This document shows positions 21,522 to 32,518 of a DNA stretch of 59,165 nt, piece by piece. How positions within the stretch are numbered: position 1 is the stretch's first letter; the number at the start of each line of letters is the position of its first letter. The position numbers and the translations under genes were made by a program. The notes below the pieces were generated by a model that saw only the letters and a list, made by a program, of their open reading frames with translations, did not search any database and was not told the origin of the DNA. The DNA lies in NCBI GenBank assembly GCA_020536535.1, contig JAHLWZ010000886.1:1-59165 (forward strand), in the 5' to 3' direction. Source of the DNA: Pelomyxa schiedti (Eukaryota > Evosea > Pelobiontida > Pelomyxidae).

Positions 21522-23375
21522 TCAACCACTCGTGTTTGAATCAGAAATTAAACTTTGTGTGGTTCTCCTTCTTTTGGGCTGCGGTGCGGAGCAGGCAACG
21601 ACGTGCACGACTTGTGAATCAGGAACTGTGACAGGTGTTGTTTCCACTCCATGGCTGCCGTGCCCCTCCTGGTCCATCTGTGCAACAGACTTGACCGCAT
21701 TGAGTGCCGGAGGTGCTGTGCTGAGGGCCGGGATGCTTTCGTCATACAAGTCGAACCACGGCAGCCCTGCTTCTGTGTATTTCTTGGCTGTTACTTGGCT
21801 CTCCGGCATATCGCGGCCGGTGAGATTCCTCCACATCATGCTGTTGGCGACGTGGACAACGAACTTCATGCAGGATCCTTGGAACCATTCATGTATACCG
21901 AGGGGATCTTTGTAAATCTTCTGCTTCATCTTGCCACCTGCCGCAAACCCCATTGCCTTGTATTCATCTGGGTCACCTCCTCCACGCAGCCGCAGAACAA
22001 GATGAAGGGTGGATTCTCGTTGAACTCTATAGTCAGTAAGTGTTCGGTCATTATCCAGCTGCTTTCCAGAAAAAAGGAGCCTCTGTTGAACGCCGGGGAT
22101 TCCCTCACTTTCTTGGAGGAGGTGTTTGAGTTCATCAACAGTGGTGGTCGGCCTCACTTCGATTGTCTGGGTTTTGCCAGTTAATGTTTTAACAAAAAGT
22201 TGAAATTCTGGCATCACAGAACAGCTGCAACAAAGTCAGGGAAATGAAAATAATAATGGGAGAGTGCCTGAAAGTGACACGGTTTGTTGTTGTCGGCACA
22301 ATATCACCAAGTAGTGCAGGACGTGGAGGCATAAACTCTTTGGATTTAAGAGACACGAGATCACCCTCTTGAAGGCCGAGCTCCCTTGGAGTTTTGGTGA
22401 TGTCCAAGGGCACCATTGAATCGGCTTCGGGCTTCCCGATGGAAAAGGCCTCGAAGTCCTTTGACACTCGCGGATACACTCTGATTTCCAATCCCCCAAC
22501 TTGTTCCTTTCCCGTGAGCTGACCCTCGACGGTGTATCCTGATCCAAGTGGCATCGCAACGAACTGTCTGATCACGTCTGGACTGACATGTATTCCATCC
22601 AACCACGGCTGTTGAGGGCACACCACGTAATCCTGCTCTCCTTTTTCAGCAAGCCCATTGGTGGAGTTCCCGCCAGTCACAGCATTGACACCACCGATGC
22701 AAACCTTCACTGCTGCCGGTCGTGTACTTTTGAATGACATCCACATTGCCTCGCACTGCCTCATTGGCATCACACAGGACGTGCTGGCACCCTCGCTGGT
22801 CCAACTGGCCGGGACGTTGTGGCAGGATTCCAGAGGCTCGAGAGGAAACTGGCCGAGACCAGGAGGGAGAGGGTAGTCCTTGCCATCGTCGGGAATTCTC
22901 AGTGTTTTGTTGAAGCTCACAGTCATGATGTCTCCGAATTTGATCTTGCTCCCGTTGTGAATCTTGGCAGTGCGGCCACCATGCAGCCACCAGTTGAATG
23001 AGTGAATTAAACTGACATTGGATTTCAACACAGAGTGTTCACTCACACTCGTAACTTGGGGTGTGGTAGCGGTGGCGGCGGTCGTGTTTGATTCCACAGA
23101 AGGGTCGCTCACATTTCCAGTCTCCATATCAGATACTCTGAATATTTTGGTCTCCTCAGTCACTATCCTGGGCAGCCTTTTTCCATTGTACAGCAAATGC
23201 GGTACCTGTGACATTCTGGAATTGTTAGAGAGCCTGGGGTTACAGAAGAGCGAAAATGAATATGAAGATTGAAGGTCACGTACGAGAGTTTCTTCGATGC
23301 CAACACCACGAACTCATCTACGGTTGTATCGCGGGTAGTCTCAATCTCAGTCTCACCAACAACCACAGTAAGCAT
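21522..23375 (-). CDS. Ubl multidomain protein, tandem copy B
   Basis: This has the same architecture as the gene at 19415-21489. The start is [20 protein letters not shown] (23375), then [20 protein letters not shown], a shorter linker (about 20 residues less Thr-rich sequence), the WLHGGRTAK...[18 protein letters not shown] domain, a ubiquitin-like domain closer to ubiquitin than in copy A ([20 protein letters not shown] ... [12 protein letters not shown]), the [14 protein letters not shown] domain, and a short basic end (PQPKRRRTT). Long blocks are nearly identical at DNA level to copy A (for example 21680-21990 against 19730-20040), while linkers and tails differ. That suggests tandem duplication with purifying selection or gene conversion. 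Only 33 bp separates this stop (21522) from the copy A start (21489). It is divergent from the SMARCAD1-like gene. Confidence 0.75.
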
Positions 23376-23619
23376 TTTACCTTTTGAGGGTTGGTGCACG
23401 TTCGACATGCACGCGAGGGGAGCGTAAACAAAAAAGATGCTCGAGGGAGGTACCGAATGATGAAACAAGCACTACACATTATCGCCTTATTCTTTCCAAC
23501 ACTGACCCCACTCCGGCTCCTTCGTGTTTCTTAGTCATTATGACAGCAACCGTGTGGCGATCTTAAAAAGGCCGTTGGCAGGGCTTTAGTGTCACGCAAA
23601 GGCGAAGGGAAACAAAAAC

Positions 23620-26600
23620 TTGCAGATACCAGATTCGTTTGATTGTGCCTTCGAAATGTCCTCTTCGTCGGAACCAGTGAGCAGCAGTGACGAGGACTAC
23701 AAACAGGAGGACGACGACCAGGGCTCGTCGTCCTCGTCCCATGATTCCGCTTCGCGCTCCTCGTCCGACACTGACGGCAAGTCGCGGGCCAGATCGCGCC
23801 GAGGAAGGAACGGCACGCCCACGTCCGCGGCATCGAAATCTCCACTTACATCGACATCTGCCTCTACGTCGACGTCTCTTTCTTCGTCGCGATCGCCGCC
23901 GGGGAACAGCCGCGAGGATGGAGGACGTAGTAAATCTACTAGAACAGTGAAGGCCGGCGCTAGTTTGTTGTGGAGGGAAGAAGATTCCAAAGATTACGGC
24001 GCCGGCGACGAGGAAGACGACGACGAGGACGAGGAGGAAGAGGACGAGCGAAAACTGAGGTCTAAAGTAAAGCAGAGGGGCGGCGGAAGTGGCCGCAATT
24101 ATGGGAGCGGGAACGGAAGCGCCAAGGGGAAGTCTGTTCCGGCACCTGCTCCAAAGAGGAGAAGGACCGGCGGTACTTCCAGGAATTCCACTTCTGCAAC
24201 TGCAGCTGCAGTGAATTATAATCCGGGTATAGTAAATCTCCATTATTCAGGCATTTGGTGTTGTTTTAGTAAGTAACCTGGATTTTCTTTTTGCCCCCTC
24301 CACTCTTCAAGGTTGGACGACCAAACCTTCTTCAAAGTCTCCTCCCTCTAAGCAATCATTGGCATGGGATAAGGCACGAGAAAAACCCTCAGAGCACATA
24401 AAACACTTTTTTGAGTTCATGCGCCAAAAAGAGGAGAAACTCACCCAACACCCTGTACATATCATTCTAAGTGATGACGAAAGCACTGATAAAGTATGTG
24501 TGTTCTGCGTGAGACTACAGGGTCACTGATCTGTACCCAGCATACTGAAACTGCAAGCGCAGATGGAGCCTCAAGACCTCCTTTATCAACACATAAGAGT
24601 ACCATTCTCGCACCCAATAGTGACAGTGACTTTGATCCAAGCCCTATTAAACCTCGTGTGCATGTAATACGTGAGTGAACATTCACCTCTTTTTTCTTAA
24701 AGTTTAACTTCCCTTCAGCCGATTCACCACTACAACGAGCAGGAGCACCCCTTTTTCCTTCCAAGGTTACACTTTGTTCTTCCACACACCCACCAATGCG
24801 CAAATGCCTAGGTTTCCCAGAGTTCAGAAAATACAGAAATTTCTTCCCCCATCAAGGGGGATTGCGCTTCCAGTCCAGGGGAGAGTTCAAACACTAAGTG
24901 TACTTCAAATTCTGATGGAATGTTGGAATGTCCTATTTGTGGACTCACAATGCCACGATGGCGGGAGAATGATATGCAAACACATATCAATCACGAATTG
25001 AATAAGGCAGAAAGCATTCCAGCCAATGCCCACCCACTGAGCACAGGAGCTTTCAAACTCCCTCCAGAGCTGGAAGAGACATCCAGTGAAGAGGATTTAC
25101 CACCACAAATGCGAACGAGTATGCATCTCAATTATCTTCTTCTTTTCCTCATTTTTAGTTTGGGAACGAAAGAAGAATGCCTTAAGTGAAATTCGACAGC
25201 GAAGAAGACTGTCCAGCTTGAGCAGTGGTCTGCACCAACAACATATAAAGTGTTAACTTCACTACAGATGATATTCCAAGTAGATCTCCTCCGGCATCAC
25301 CCAATAAACCAGTGGCAAATGAAGAAAAGCCCAAAACCACCCCACCAAGGAAATCTCTTCTGCTGTCTGTATTTGCTGGTTCTGACAATGAAAATGAAGA
25401 TAATACGTACTATTCCTCTATTCATCTTTCATTTTTTTCCCTGAACAGTTTCTTTAGTCCCTCATCTAGCACCTCACAACGGGTTTGTCCCTCCCATCTG
25501 AATCTAATAATACTACCACTAAAAAAAAAAAAAATTCTGACCCGATGAATACCAGGTTCGACTGAGGAAGACTTGCGGTATTTTCATTTTCTGAATCTCT
25601 TCCTCTAAAAAACTTTAAGAGATCAATTCCACCCCCAGTAGCGCACGTACTGCAGCATCTCCAATTATAATAGATGACACGTCTCCTAAGAAAGAAGATG
25701 TAGCAACAGACAGTAGTGCAAGTGCTGAAATGACATCATCAGGAGAAGACTCTACTTCATCAAATGACAAAGTACCACCAAAACGTGTCACGAAACCGAA
25801 CAAGCACATGTCAGTTGAATCACAGTTAAATATCCTTTTGAGTGTCTGAACTAAATTCTAATTCAATCACCTGGTGTTTGCATTAATTTGTGTACCTGAA
25901 TTAATCCAAGTTTGTGAGAATCACTCCAAAACCATGAATGCCCGCTTGGAAACCTGGGAGTCTCCCGAAGGTTCAAGTGGTTGTATGCCCCTCCCTTGAA
26001 TATCTTTCCTAATTCAGTTTGTAGCCTCCACAAGTAGTACTCGTGTTGCCCAACCATCCTCTCTAAAGAGAGATCTCTATCCTTACCAGCTGGCAGGCCT
26101 GAATTGGTTGTATTTATTGCACCAAATGGAAATGAATGGCATACTTGCTGATGAGGTTGTGTCTATGCGCTGTTCCTTGCAAATTAACGCTCCCATAGAT
26201 GGGCTTGGGAAAAACTGTTCAGGTATTTATTCCACCACCAACTCCCACGATCTGTCATAGTGTTATATCATCCTGCCACAATTATCTCTAGCTTCTATAA
26301 ATGTAGGTAATCGCACTATTGGCATTACTTCATGAGAATGGTGACATTGGACCACACCTCATTGTAGTACCTGCAACTCTAATTTCTAACTGGGAAAGGG
26401 AACTCGCATCATGGTTGCTCTACATTCAGGTGGTTCCTTCTTACAGAACTAGGTGCCCAAACTTAGAAGTTTCCACCTATTATGGTCTCGAAAAAGAACG
26501 CTATGAGATGAGACAAGAATATTTATCTGAAGGCTACTCTTTTAATGTAATGCTTACAACATACACTGTCTGCCAGAGAAAGGGTGATAAGCATTTCTTG

Positions 26601-28536
26601 TCCAAACTTCCTTGGACATACGTCATATTAGATGAAGCACAGGTAATATCTCTGTACCTTTCTTATGTCGTTTTACATACGTTAGAACATTAAAAATGCC
26701 GTGTCCAAGCGCTTTACAAGTCTGGTAAAGATTCCTTCTAAACGTCGGCTTCTTCTTACAGGCACTCCCTTACAAGTAGAGTCTACTTAAATAATATCAA
26801 CTCACTTATCAAGCCATGAAATCAGAATAACTTAAAAGAACTCTGGACATTGCTACAATTTTTGATGCCTACATTATTTGAAGGACCTCGTGATGACTTA
26901 TTTAAGCTTCTCTCTCTGAAATCACAGTCAGAGAAAAATACACAGCGCATCAAGAGCATTTTGGCACCTTTTATGCTTCGTAGACTAAAAACGCAGGTTG
27001 GGGTTTCCTTCACATGTGCAACCATTCAAAGAGTAAATAGGTTATTAAGCATCTCCCTAAAAAAGTTGAATCCATAAAACCTGTAAAAATGGCTGCAGTT
27101 CAAGAATCACTATATACAAGTATCATGCAAAAATCTCGCACCGCCTGGGCAGATTCTCGAATCACCTTGAGCACGTAATACTGCTAAACAAACTCTGTCT
27201 CATTGAATGTAGCGAGTGCAATGCGCAAGGAAAAGCAGAGTGCACCATCCAAAAAAGAAGCTGACGTTCGCAGACTACTCAAGAATCTGTTAATGGAACT
27301 TCGCAAGATGGCTAATCACCCCGTTTTGTGTAGGTGCTTCTACACAAATGAAACTATATCCTTCCTTTTCATGTTTTCGGAGCACAAATGAAACTCCTTT
27401 ACTGTCAATTCCACATAGATCTAATTGCTAAGGGACTGCATGAAAATCATGACTCTTCATTTGCTGGGGTTTCACTTGAGAGAATTGTTGAGGTACGGAG
27501 ACTTCCCTGACAACCAAAAGCTCACACATCTCAGGAACTGCAAAATTACTCTGACTTTGAGCTCCACTTATTGTGTGGTGATCGTACTTTTTTAGTGCAA
27601 CACTGCTTATCTGAGAAGGAACTTTTGGAGTCCTCAGGTATTCCAATCCCCGTTTGTAGTATGCTATTCAACAAAACAAAGGTAAGTTGATGTGTTTGAA
27701 GGACTTAGTGCAAACCCTTCCCAGTCAAGGGCACAAAGTGGGTTCCGTCATTTGCTCTATTCAATTATTTATCCCTGTTGTAGATCCTAATTTTTTCCCA
27801 AATGACTAAGATGCTGGTACCCTTTCCCGCCGTGGGAGTGGAACTAAGTTGTCCTAGGATATTATAGAACTTATGTTAGAAAGCATTCCCGTTAAATATC
27901 TACGCCTTGATGGTTCTACACCAGTTGCAGAGCGGGCAGATGTTATAGACAATTTCAACTCCAACGCGGTATCACTCTTCCATTCCGTTTCAACCCTCTC
28001 ACCCCCTGTTCTACATTTAACAGACAATATCGATTATGCTACTAAGTACTCTTGCTGGGGGTCTTGGCATTAACCTTACCTCAGCTGATACTGTAATTTT
28101 TTATGACCTGGCATTCAATCCCCAAGGTAAAAGCGAAGTGTAACTTCAGTTGCAATATTTTTAACCCGCTTCTCCTATTGCCAGTTGACAGCCAGGCGCA
28201 AGACCGGTTTTTCTCCCCCAACCCAAAAGTAATTAGTCTCACTCCAACTCAGGTGCCACCGCGTTGGACAACAAAGAACCGTAACAGTCTACAAGCTCAT
28301 TGCCCAAGGCACCATAGACAAACGTAATTCCTACCTTTATTTCTTCTTTGCTGTTCCTTTCCGCTTACTCCAATGTAATACAAACACCAATCAAAATAGA
28401 TATTCTCGACATGGCGGCGAGGAAACTCGAACTCCACGACGAGATACTGGAGGAAGGGTCGTGCGCGCGCTCACCAAGCGTTAGCAGAATGCCTGCCAAG
28501 AAGATTACAAGGCTATTTGACGCCCTATTTGCGTAA
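23620..28536 (+). CDS. SMARCAD1/Fun30-type SNF2 chromatin remodeller
   Basis: The N-terminal region is Ser/Asp/Glu-rich (from 23620, or [10 protein letters not shown] at 23656). It is followed by a C2H2 finger, [20 protein letters not shown] + NH (about 24928-25000), that looks UBZ-like. The ATPase core reads [32 protein letters not shown] (a separate mini-exon near 26200), [154 protein letters not shown] + [20 protein letters not shown] and [19 protein letters not shown]. The [10 protein letters not shown] and DFELHLLC signatures place it with Fun30/SMARCAD1/ETL1 remodellers, which act in heterochromatin maintenance and DNA end resection. Box II is DEAQ rather than DEGH. About 20 introns. 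Confidence 0.85.
24925..25005 (+). other. UBZ-like C2H2 zinc finger in the SMARCAD1-like N-terminus
   Basis: The spacing is C-x2-C-x14-H-x2-H in [20 protein letters not shown] followed by HINHELN. Human SMARCAD1 binds ubiquitin through CUE domains; this protein may use a zinc finger instead. Confidence 0.5.
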
Positions 28537-29019
28537 TAAGAATACAGCCACCCTCTCTCCCTATCACCGTGATACTAAAAGGAACAATAAATTTTGGCAG
28601 AAAAAGGGGGTTTTTCTTTATTTATAGGGTGCCAAAAAGGCACATCGCATGGATTAAACTGGACTTTTAGAGTTGTTGGCTGAAACAGAGGAGAATGGAG
28701 GGGTGAATTTGGTGCCGTTGTGTTGATGAGAAATCAACTGGTGCGGATGGTGTTGTACAAGGGAATAGGGGTGAACGAAAAGGGCTACGACTGACAGGAG
28801 AGTGAACTGAGCTGAACCGGTCCAAAAGAATAGTCCACAAGATGAGATGTGCTTTCACACAGCACAGCTTGCGGTGCCACACAAGGCCAGTGATCAGCGA
28901 GTTCATTCGCGAGTTATTAGCCGTGCTTCCCGTTCACTTATCCCAAAACAGCATCCACCCACTTCAACATCACCTCAGCTCCTCCCCTCTCCCCCGCCTC
29001 AGCCGGCAGGGCGCTCATT
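28537..29019. other. Convergent intergenic region
   Basis: This lies between the SMARCAD1-like stop and the stop of the small acidic gene. It holds the 3' UTRs. Open frames on both strands (28667-28906 minus, 28842-29183 plus) have no recognisable composition or homology. I see no gene here. Confidence 0.5.
28586..28591 (+). promoter_or_regulatory. Candidate poly(A) signal of the SMARCAD1-like gene
   Basis: AATAAA lies 50 nt after the stop codon. Confidence 0.45.
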
Positions 29020-29334
29020 TAGGACTTCTTGCTGGGTGTTGGTACTGTCGGCTCCTCGTCGCTATCGACGTAGTTGGGGTCGTTCTTGTCAATGGCTCCC
29101 TTGGCTGCCATTTCGGCCTCGGGGTCAACAGCCTCTCCTCCTGGAAACGGTTACATTTAATACACAGCTTTATAACAACGTGAAAGAAAGTGAAACAACT
29201 AATAGCAGGAAAAAAAATAGGGAAAAAAACAAAAACACCGCGGAGCGGATATGCGTACCCTTTCGGTCGTGGGCACGGTAACCTCGCTTGTCGGTTGAGT
29301 GCCTGTCCTTCTCGACTGGTGTTGGTTTAGGCAT
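29020..29334 (-). CDS. Small acidic protein with a DPNY motif
   Basis: There are two exons with an intron at 29141-29258 (GTACGC...TTCCAG). The protein is about 65 aa: a basic N-terminal part (MPKPTPVEKDRHSTDKRGYR, then AHDRKG), then an acidic part (VDPEAEMAAKGAIDKNDPNY, then VDSDEEPTVPTPSKKS). The NDPNYVDSDEE stretch recalls the acidic DPNYD segment found in the N-terminus of PDCD4-type translation regulators, but no MA3 domain is present and the similarity is short. Its clean intron and the charged, ordered composition make it a real gene. The function is unknown. Confidence 0.55.
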
Positions 29335-29543
29335 ATTCGATTTGTTGTTGACGACTTTGACTGTCGCTTGTCCGGCTGTGTTGCTGTAGTTTTTCTTTTT
29401 GTTTTTTTAAAGTAACTAAATGTCCGGTCTTTTCCTTCTTAAAATGACGAACCCGAGCAATTGAAATTTCGCTTGGAAGTATAGAAAATGGGGGCGAATT
29501 TCTAAAGAAGAAGGTTGACTTTTTTTTTCAACAGGGTTGTTTG

Positions 29544-31036
29544 TTACGTTTTGACTTTGTTGTAGTTGTTTTTGGATTGGAGTGCCTGGCATGCAAAGCA
29601 TACTATTATAACAATAACGACTAAAATAATGACGGTCACAAGGACAGACAGGATAACGAGTATTTCCCAGGTCTCAAGATTTGGGCAGTACTTGTCCTTG
29701 TCATCACGAGTTACACAAGGGCTGTGCGGTTCCTCCACATAGCCACATAGAGTGCAAGAGTAACTGGTAACGACTTAGTGGGATACGAGGAAAGGGGAGG
29801 AGAGGTTATACAAATCAGTGACTTGAGAGCCACACTTAGATTTCTGGCAACTGTATGAATCCAGAGAGAAATAAGAGCCCACACAGGCTTTATCAGAAAA
29901 GCAGATGTACATGGACTTTTCTTCTTCCAGACAGACGGTGGACATGTCCACTTCACAGTAAGACGTTCCGGTATAGTATGAGCACTGGCATTCAGTACCA
30001 GAGCAATCACTATCACTGTCACATTGCTTGTTGTATGGTAAGTCAACATTATATTGACTAAATTACAATTGTACCGTTAATTCCGGCTCTGAAATTAATG
30101 TGCATATCCCACCTATGCACTGGCATGATGGGTCGCATATGTAATCTCCCTCCTTTTTATCCCTGAGAACCAAATCAATGGCAATTCAGAACGCACGTAG
30201 CAAGCACTCCCTTCCTCCACACTAAACAACTGAATGCACTGAGAGGACGTAATATCACAAAATAGGTTTGTGCCACATGGTGTGCCTCCAGGAGAGCACG
30301 TAGCTCCTTCAGACAATGTGTATTCGCATTGCCCAGAATTAGAACAGTACAGACCCGTGTCACAAGTCATTCCCACACTCCTCCATACAAACAGATCATC
30401 TGTAGTGTAAGGGGCCTCACAGGGCTCCTGGTACTGGTGAGGCAGACACTCGCCATCCACGCATAACATTGAGCCCCAGCACCCGTGTTCCTCATCACAG
30501 TCATCATGTGCGTTTCCCAGAGGAAGACAGGTGTTGTTCATGCACTCAATCATTTGAGAACCAAGCATGTTGGCATAACAAATAGTTTCTTGAGAGGCAT
30601 CAACATTGCATTCCAGTCCCTAAGTTGACAATTTAAACAAAAAAAAAAAAAAAAAAAAAAAATTTGGTGTACTGGCTTTTTCCAATGAAAGTTATAATAG
30701 TATCTAGAAAGAAAAACCAAAACCTCGGAATCAGTGGAGCACTCAGAGTCAATACAGTAGTAGTTCATTGGGCAGCAGTCGTTATTTGGATCTGTACATA
30801 GTCCCTCGTAATCACACTTGTCGTTCACATCGACGCACGTGTAATTCTTTGTGCATAGCTCGCCGTTGCTCGAGGGAGATGACGACGGCGACGGCGAGGA
30901 AGATGACCCACAATCCGGAACTGCGTGCAACTGCGTTAGAGGGCCCTCTGCCTGTCCACAAATTCAAAAACAGGGGGGATCAGATACAAATAAAAAGAAG
31001 AGCGACTAGGCCACCAAGAGGCAACAGGGAGGGCAT
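29544..31036 (-). CDS. Cysteine-rich type I membrane protein
   Basis: The start MPSLLPLGGLVALLFI (31036) is a signal-peptide core. A long Cys-rich ectodomain follows, with repeated small disulfide modules (LCTKNYTCVDVNDKCDYEGL, CTDPNNDCCPMNYYCIDSEC, CDEEHGCWGSMLCVDGECLP, CDTGLYCSNSGQCEYTLSEG, CSPGGTPCGTNLFCDITSSQ). It ends in a single TM helix (ILVILSVLVTVIILVVIVII, about 29670-29600) and a short tail (SKNNYNKVKT, stop 29544-29546). The intron near 30610-30720 includes a run of about 24 A on the plus strand, a poly-T tract in the sense direction. The modules resemble the prokineticin/Dickkopf-like or EGF-like Cys-rich repeats of amoebozoan surface proteins, but I cannot name a family. An adhesion or cell-surface role is a guess. 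Confidence 0.6.
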
Positions 31037-31222
31037 TTTGAAGCTAATAGATCAGCGTGAGATTTGCAGTTGCACACCAGCCCGCATCTTCGTTTCTAAT
31101 CAAGCAACCAATCAATCTCATCACATCGCCGCCCCCCTTTGTCTTTTTTTTTTTCTCCCTTTGTTTCCTCTTTATTTCTTTTTTCGCCCTAGTCACGACC
31201 TGCGTGTTAATTGAGATTAAAA

Positions 31223-32358
31223 ATGCGACACATGGTAGTAGCGGCGGTGTTGGTTTCGTTATTTGCAATTGCTTTTGCTGGTCAGCCTACAAGGGATACT
31301 TTTTTTGACTTCTTCGCTGGGTATTTTTCTTTGCCATACCGAAGTGTGAAATTATCACAAGAATGGATTCATTCGTGCAATGCTAACCTGGGTTTTTTTT
31401 TTTTTTTTTTATCAGTGAATGGGATATAACTACATATTCTGCTCTTCTTGATACTGCTTCTGATCCTGAGGCAAAACCAGGTGTGCGTAGTCTTGTACTT
31501 GAATTTAAGAACTCATTGTAATCAACGTACATTTAGAGATTGTGGAAGTTACTCATTACAATATCCAAAAGAAAAACGGGTCCAACACAATTCTGGAAGG
31601 AATCTTTGCCAAAGACGATACTCCAAGACTTGTTAAGATGTTTGTTCCTCCCACATTTGTGTTTGTGCTTTCATAGGAGATGTGAAAAATACATACTCTC
31701 ACCTGCTCACAATTTGCACAATTCACTATACTGATTTCTTTCTCAGAGAAATGACTTCATCCACCGGTGGTGTCTGGTACGAGTCAAACGACAACATAGA
31801 ACCCATATTCCATGAAGTCTTCACTTTCTCCTTCACCAATGTTTCAAATGGCTATTGGATTTCTTGGGGCACCTACTACACTCCCCAGGCCGATCACGCT
31901 TATGAGGTGGTTGGTGAGGCATTGAGCGAGTTTGCTGAGGTTAAGACAGAGATTGCCGAGGGAGAGGCTGTTATCGCAGAAGAAAAGAAGCCAGGGAAAG
32001 GCACTTTGGCCTGCAGGCTGTATGTTGCCACTCTTTCTCACCCAGCTTTCACAATGACTATTTCCAAAGGGAACAATGAGGTATCACTCCTACCAATACC
32101 TTTTGCAGATAACCTAACAACAAACAAAGGTTGAGGTGTGGAGTGCCAAGCGGAAACTTGATCCCCCACAAAAATCATTCCTCCAGAAATACGGAATGAT
32201 GCTTATAATGGGTGTATTCATGTGTATGCACTCCCACCACTCACGCATTTCTTCCACTAACCCCACCACTCTTCACAGTCCAGATGTTCAAGAGCCGAGG
32301 TGCTGGTGCCGCCGCACCTGGAGGAGCCCCAGCAGCAGCTCCCGCAGCTTCAAGTTAA
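31223..32358 (+). CDS. EMC10: ER membrane complex subunit 10-like protein
   Basis: The start MRHMVVAAVLVSLFAIAFAG is a clear signal peptide. The lumenal part reads FFDFFAG, EWDITTYSALLDTASDPEAK, IVEVTHYNIQKKNGSNTILE, GIFAKDDTPRLVKMF, GYWISWGTYYT, AVIAEEKKPG and LYVATLSHPAFTMTISKGNN. It ends with VEVWSAKRKLDPPQKSFLQK and a short hydrophobic helix (YGMMLIMG, continuing QMFKSRG after an intron), then an Ala/Pro-rich cytosolic tail before TAA 32356-32358. This layout (SP, beta-rich lumenal domain, 'K+FlqKYw.yli' TM, small tail) is that of EMC10, part of the insertase that places multipass proteins in the ER membrane. The sequence match is weak outside the C-terminal signature, so other single-pass ER proteins remain possible. 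Confidence 0.5.
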
Positions 32359-32518
32359 ATGCGCCAATTAAACTCCCCATGATTGTTGCACCTTTATCAA
32401 ATTCAATTGCCCAATTTATATTTCACAGACACTATTGGTTTTTGGCTCTTTTTTTCTTTTGATTCATGTCGCCACCGTAATGTGTTGGATGGCAGTGTCA
32501 TTTTGTTGCCTTTAATTG

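Larger units (their letters stand above)
19415..23375. repeat. Tandem gene duplication, about 2 kb units
   Basis: Two head-to-tail units on the minus strand, about 1.9-2.1 kb each, share exon order, intron positions and long near-identical blocks. Divergence is concentrated in the low-complexity linker, the Ubl2 exon start and the C-terminal tails. Confidence 0.85.
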
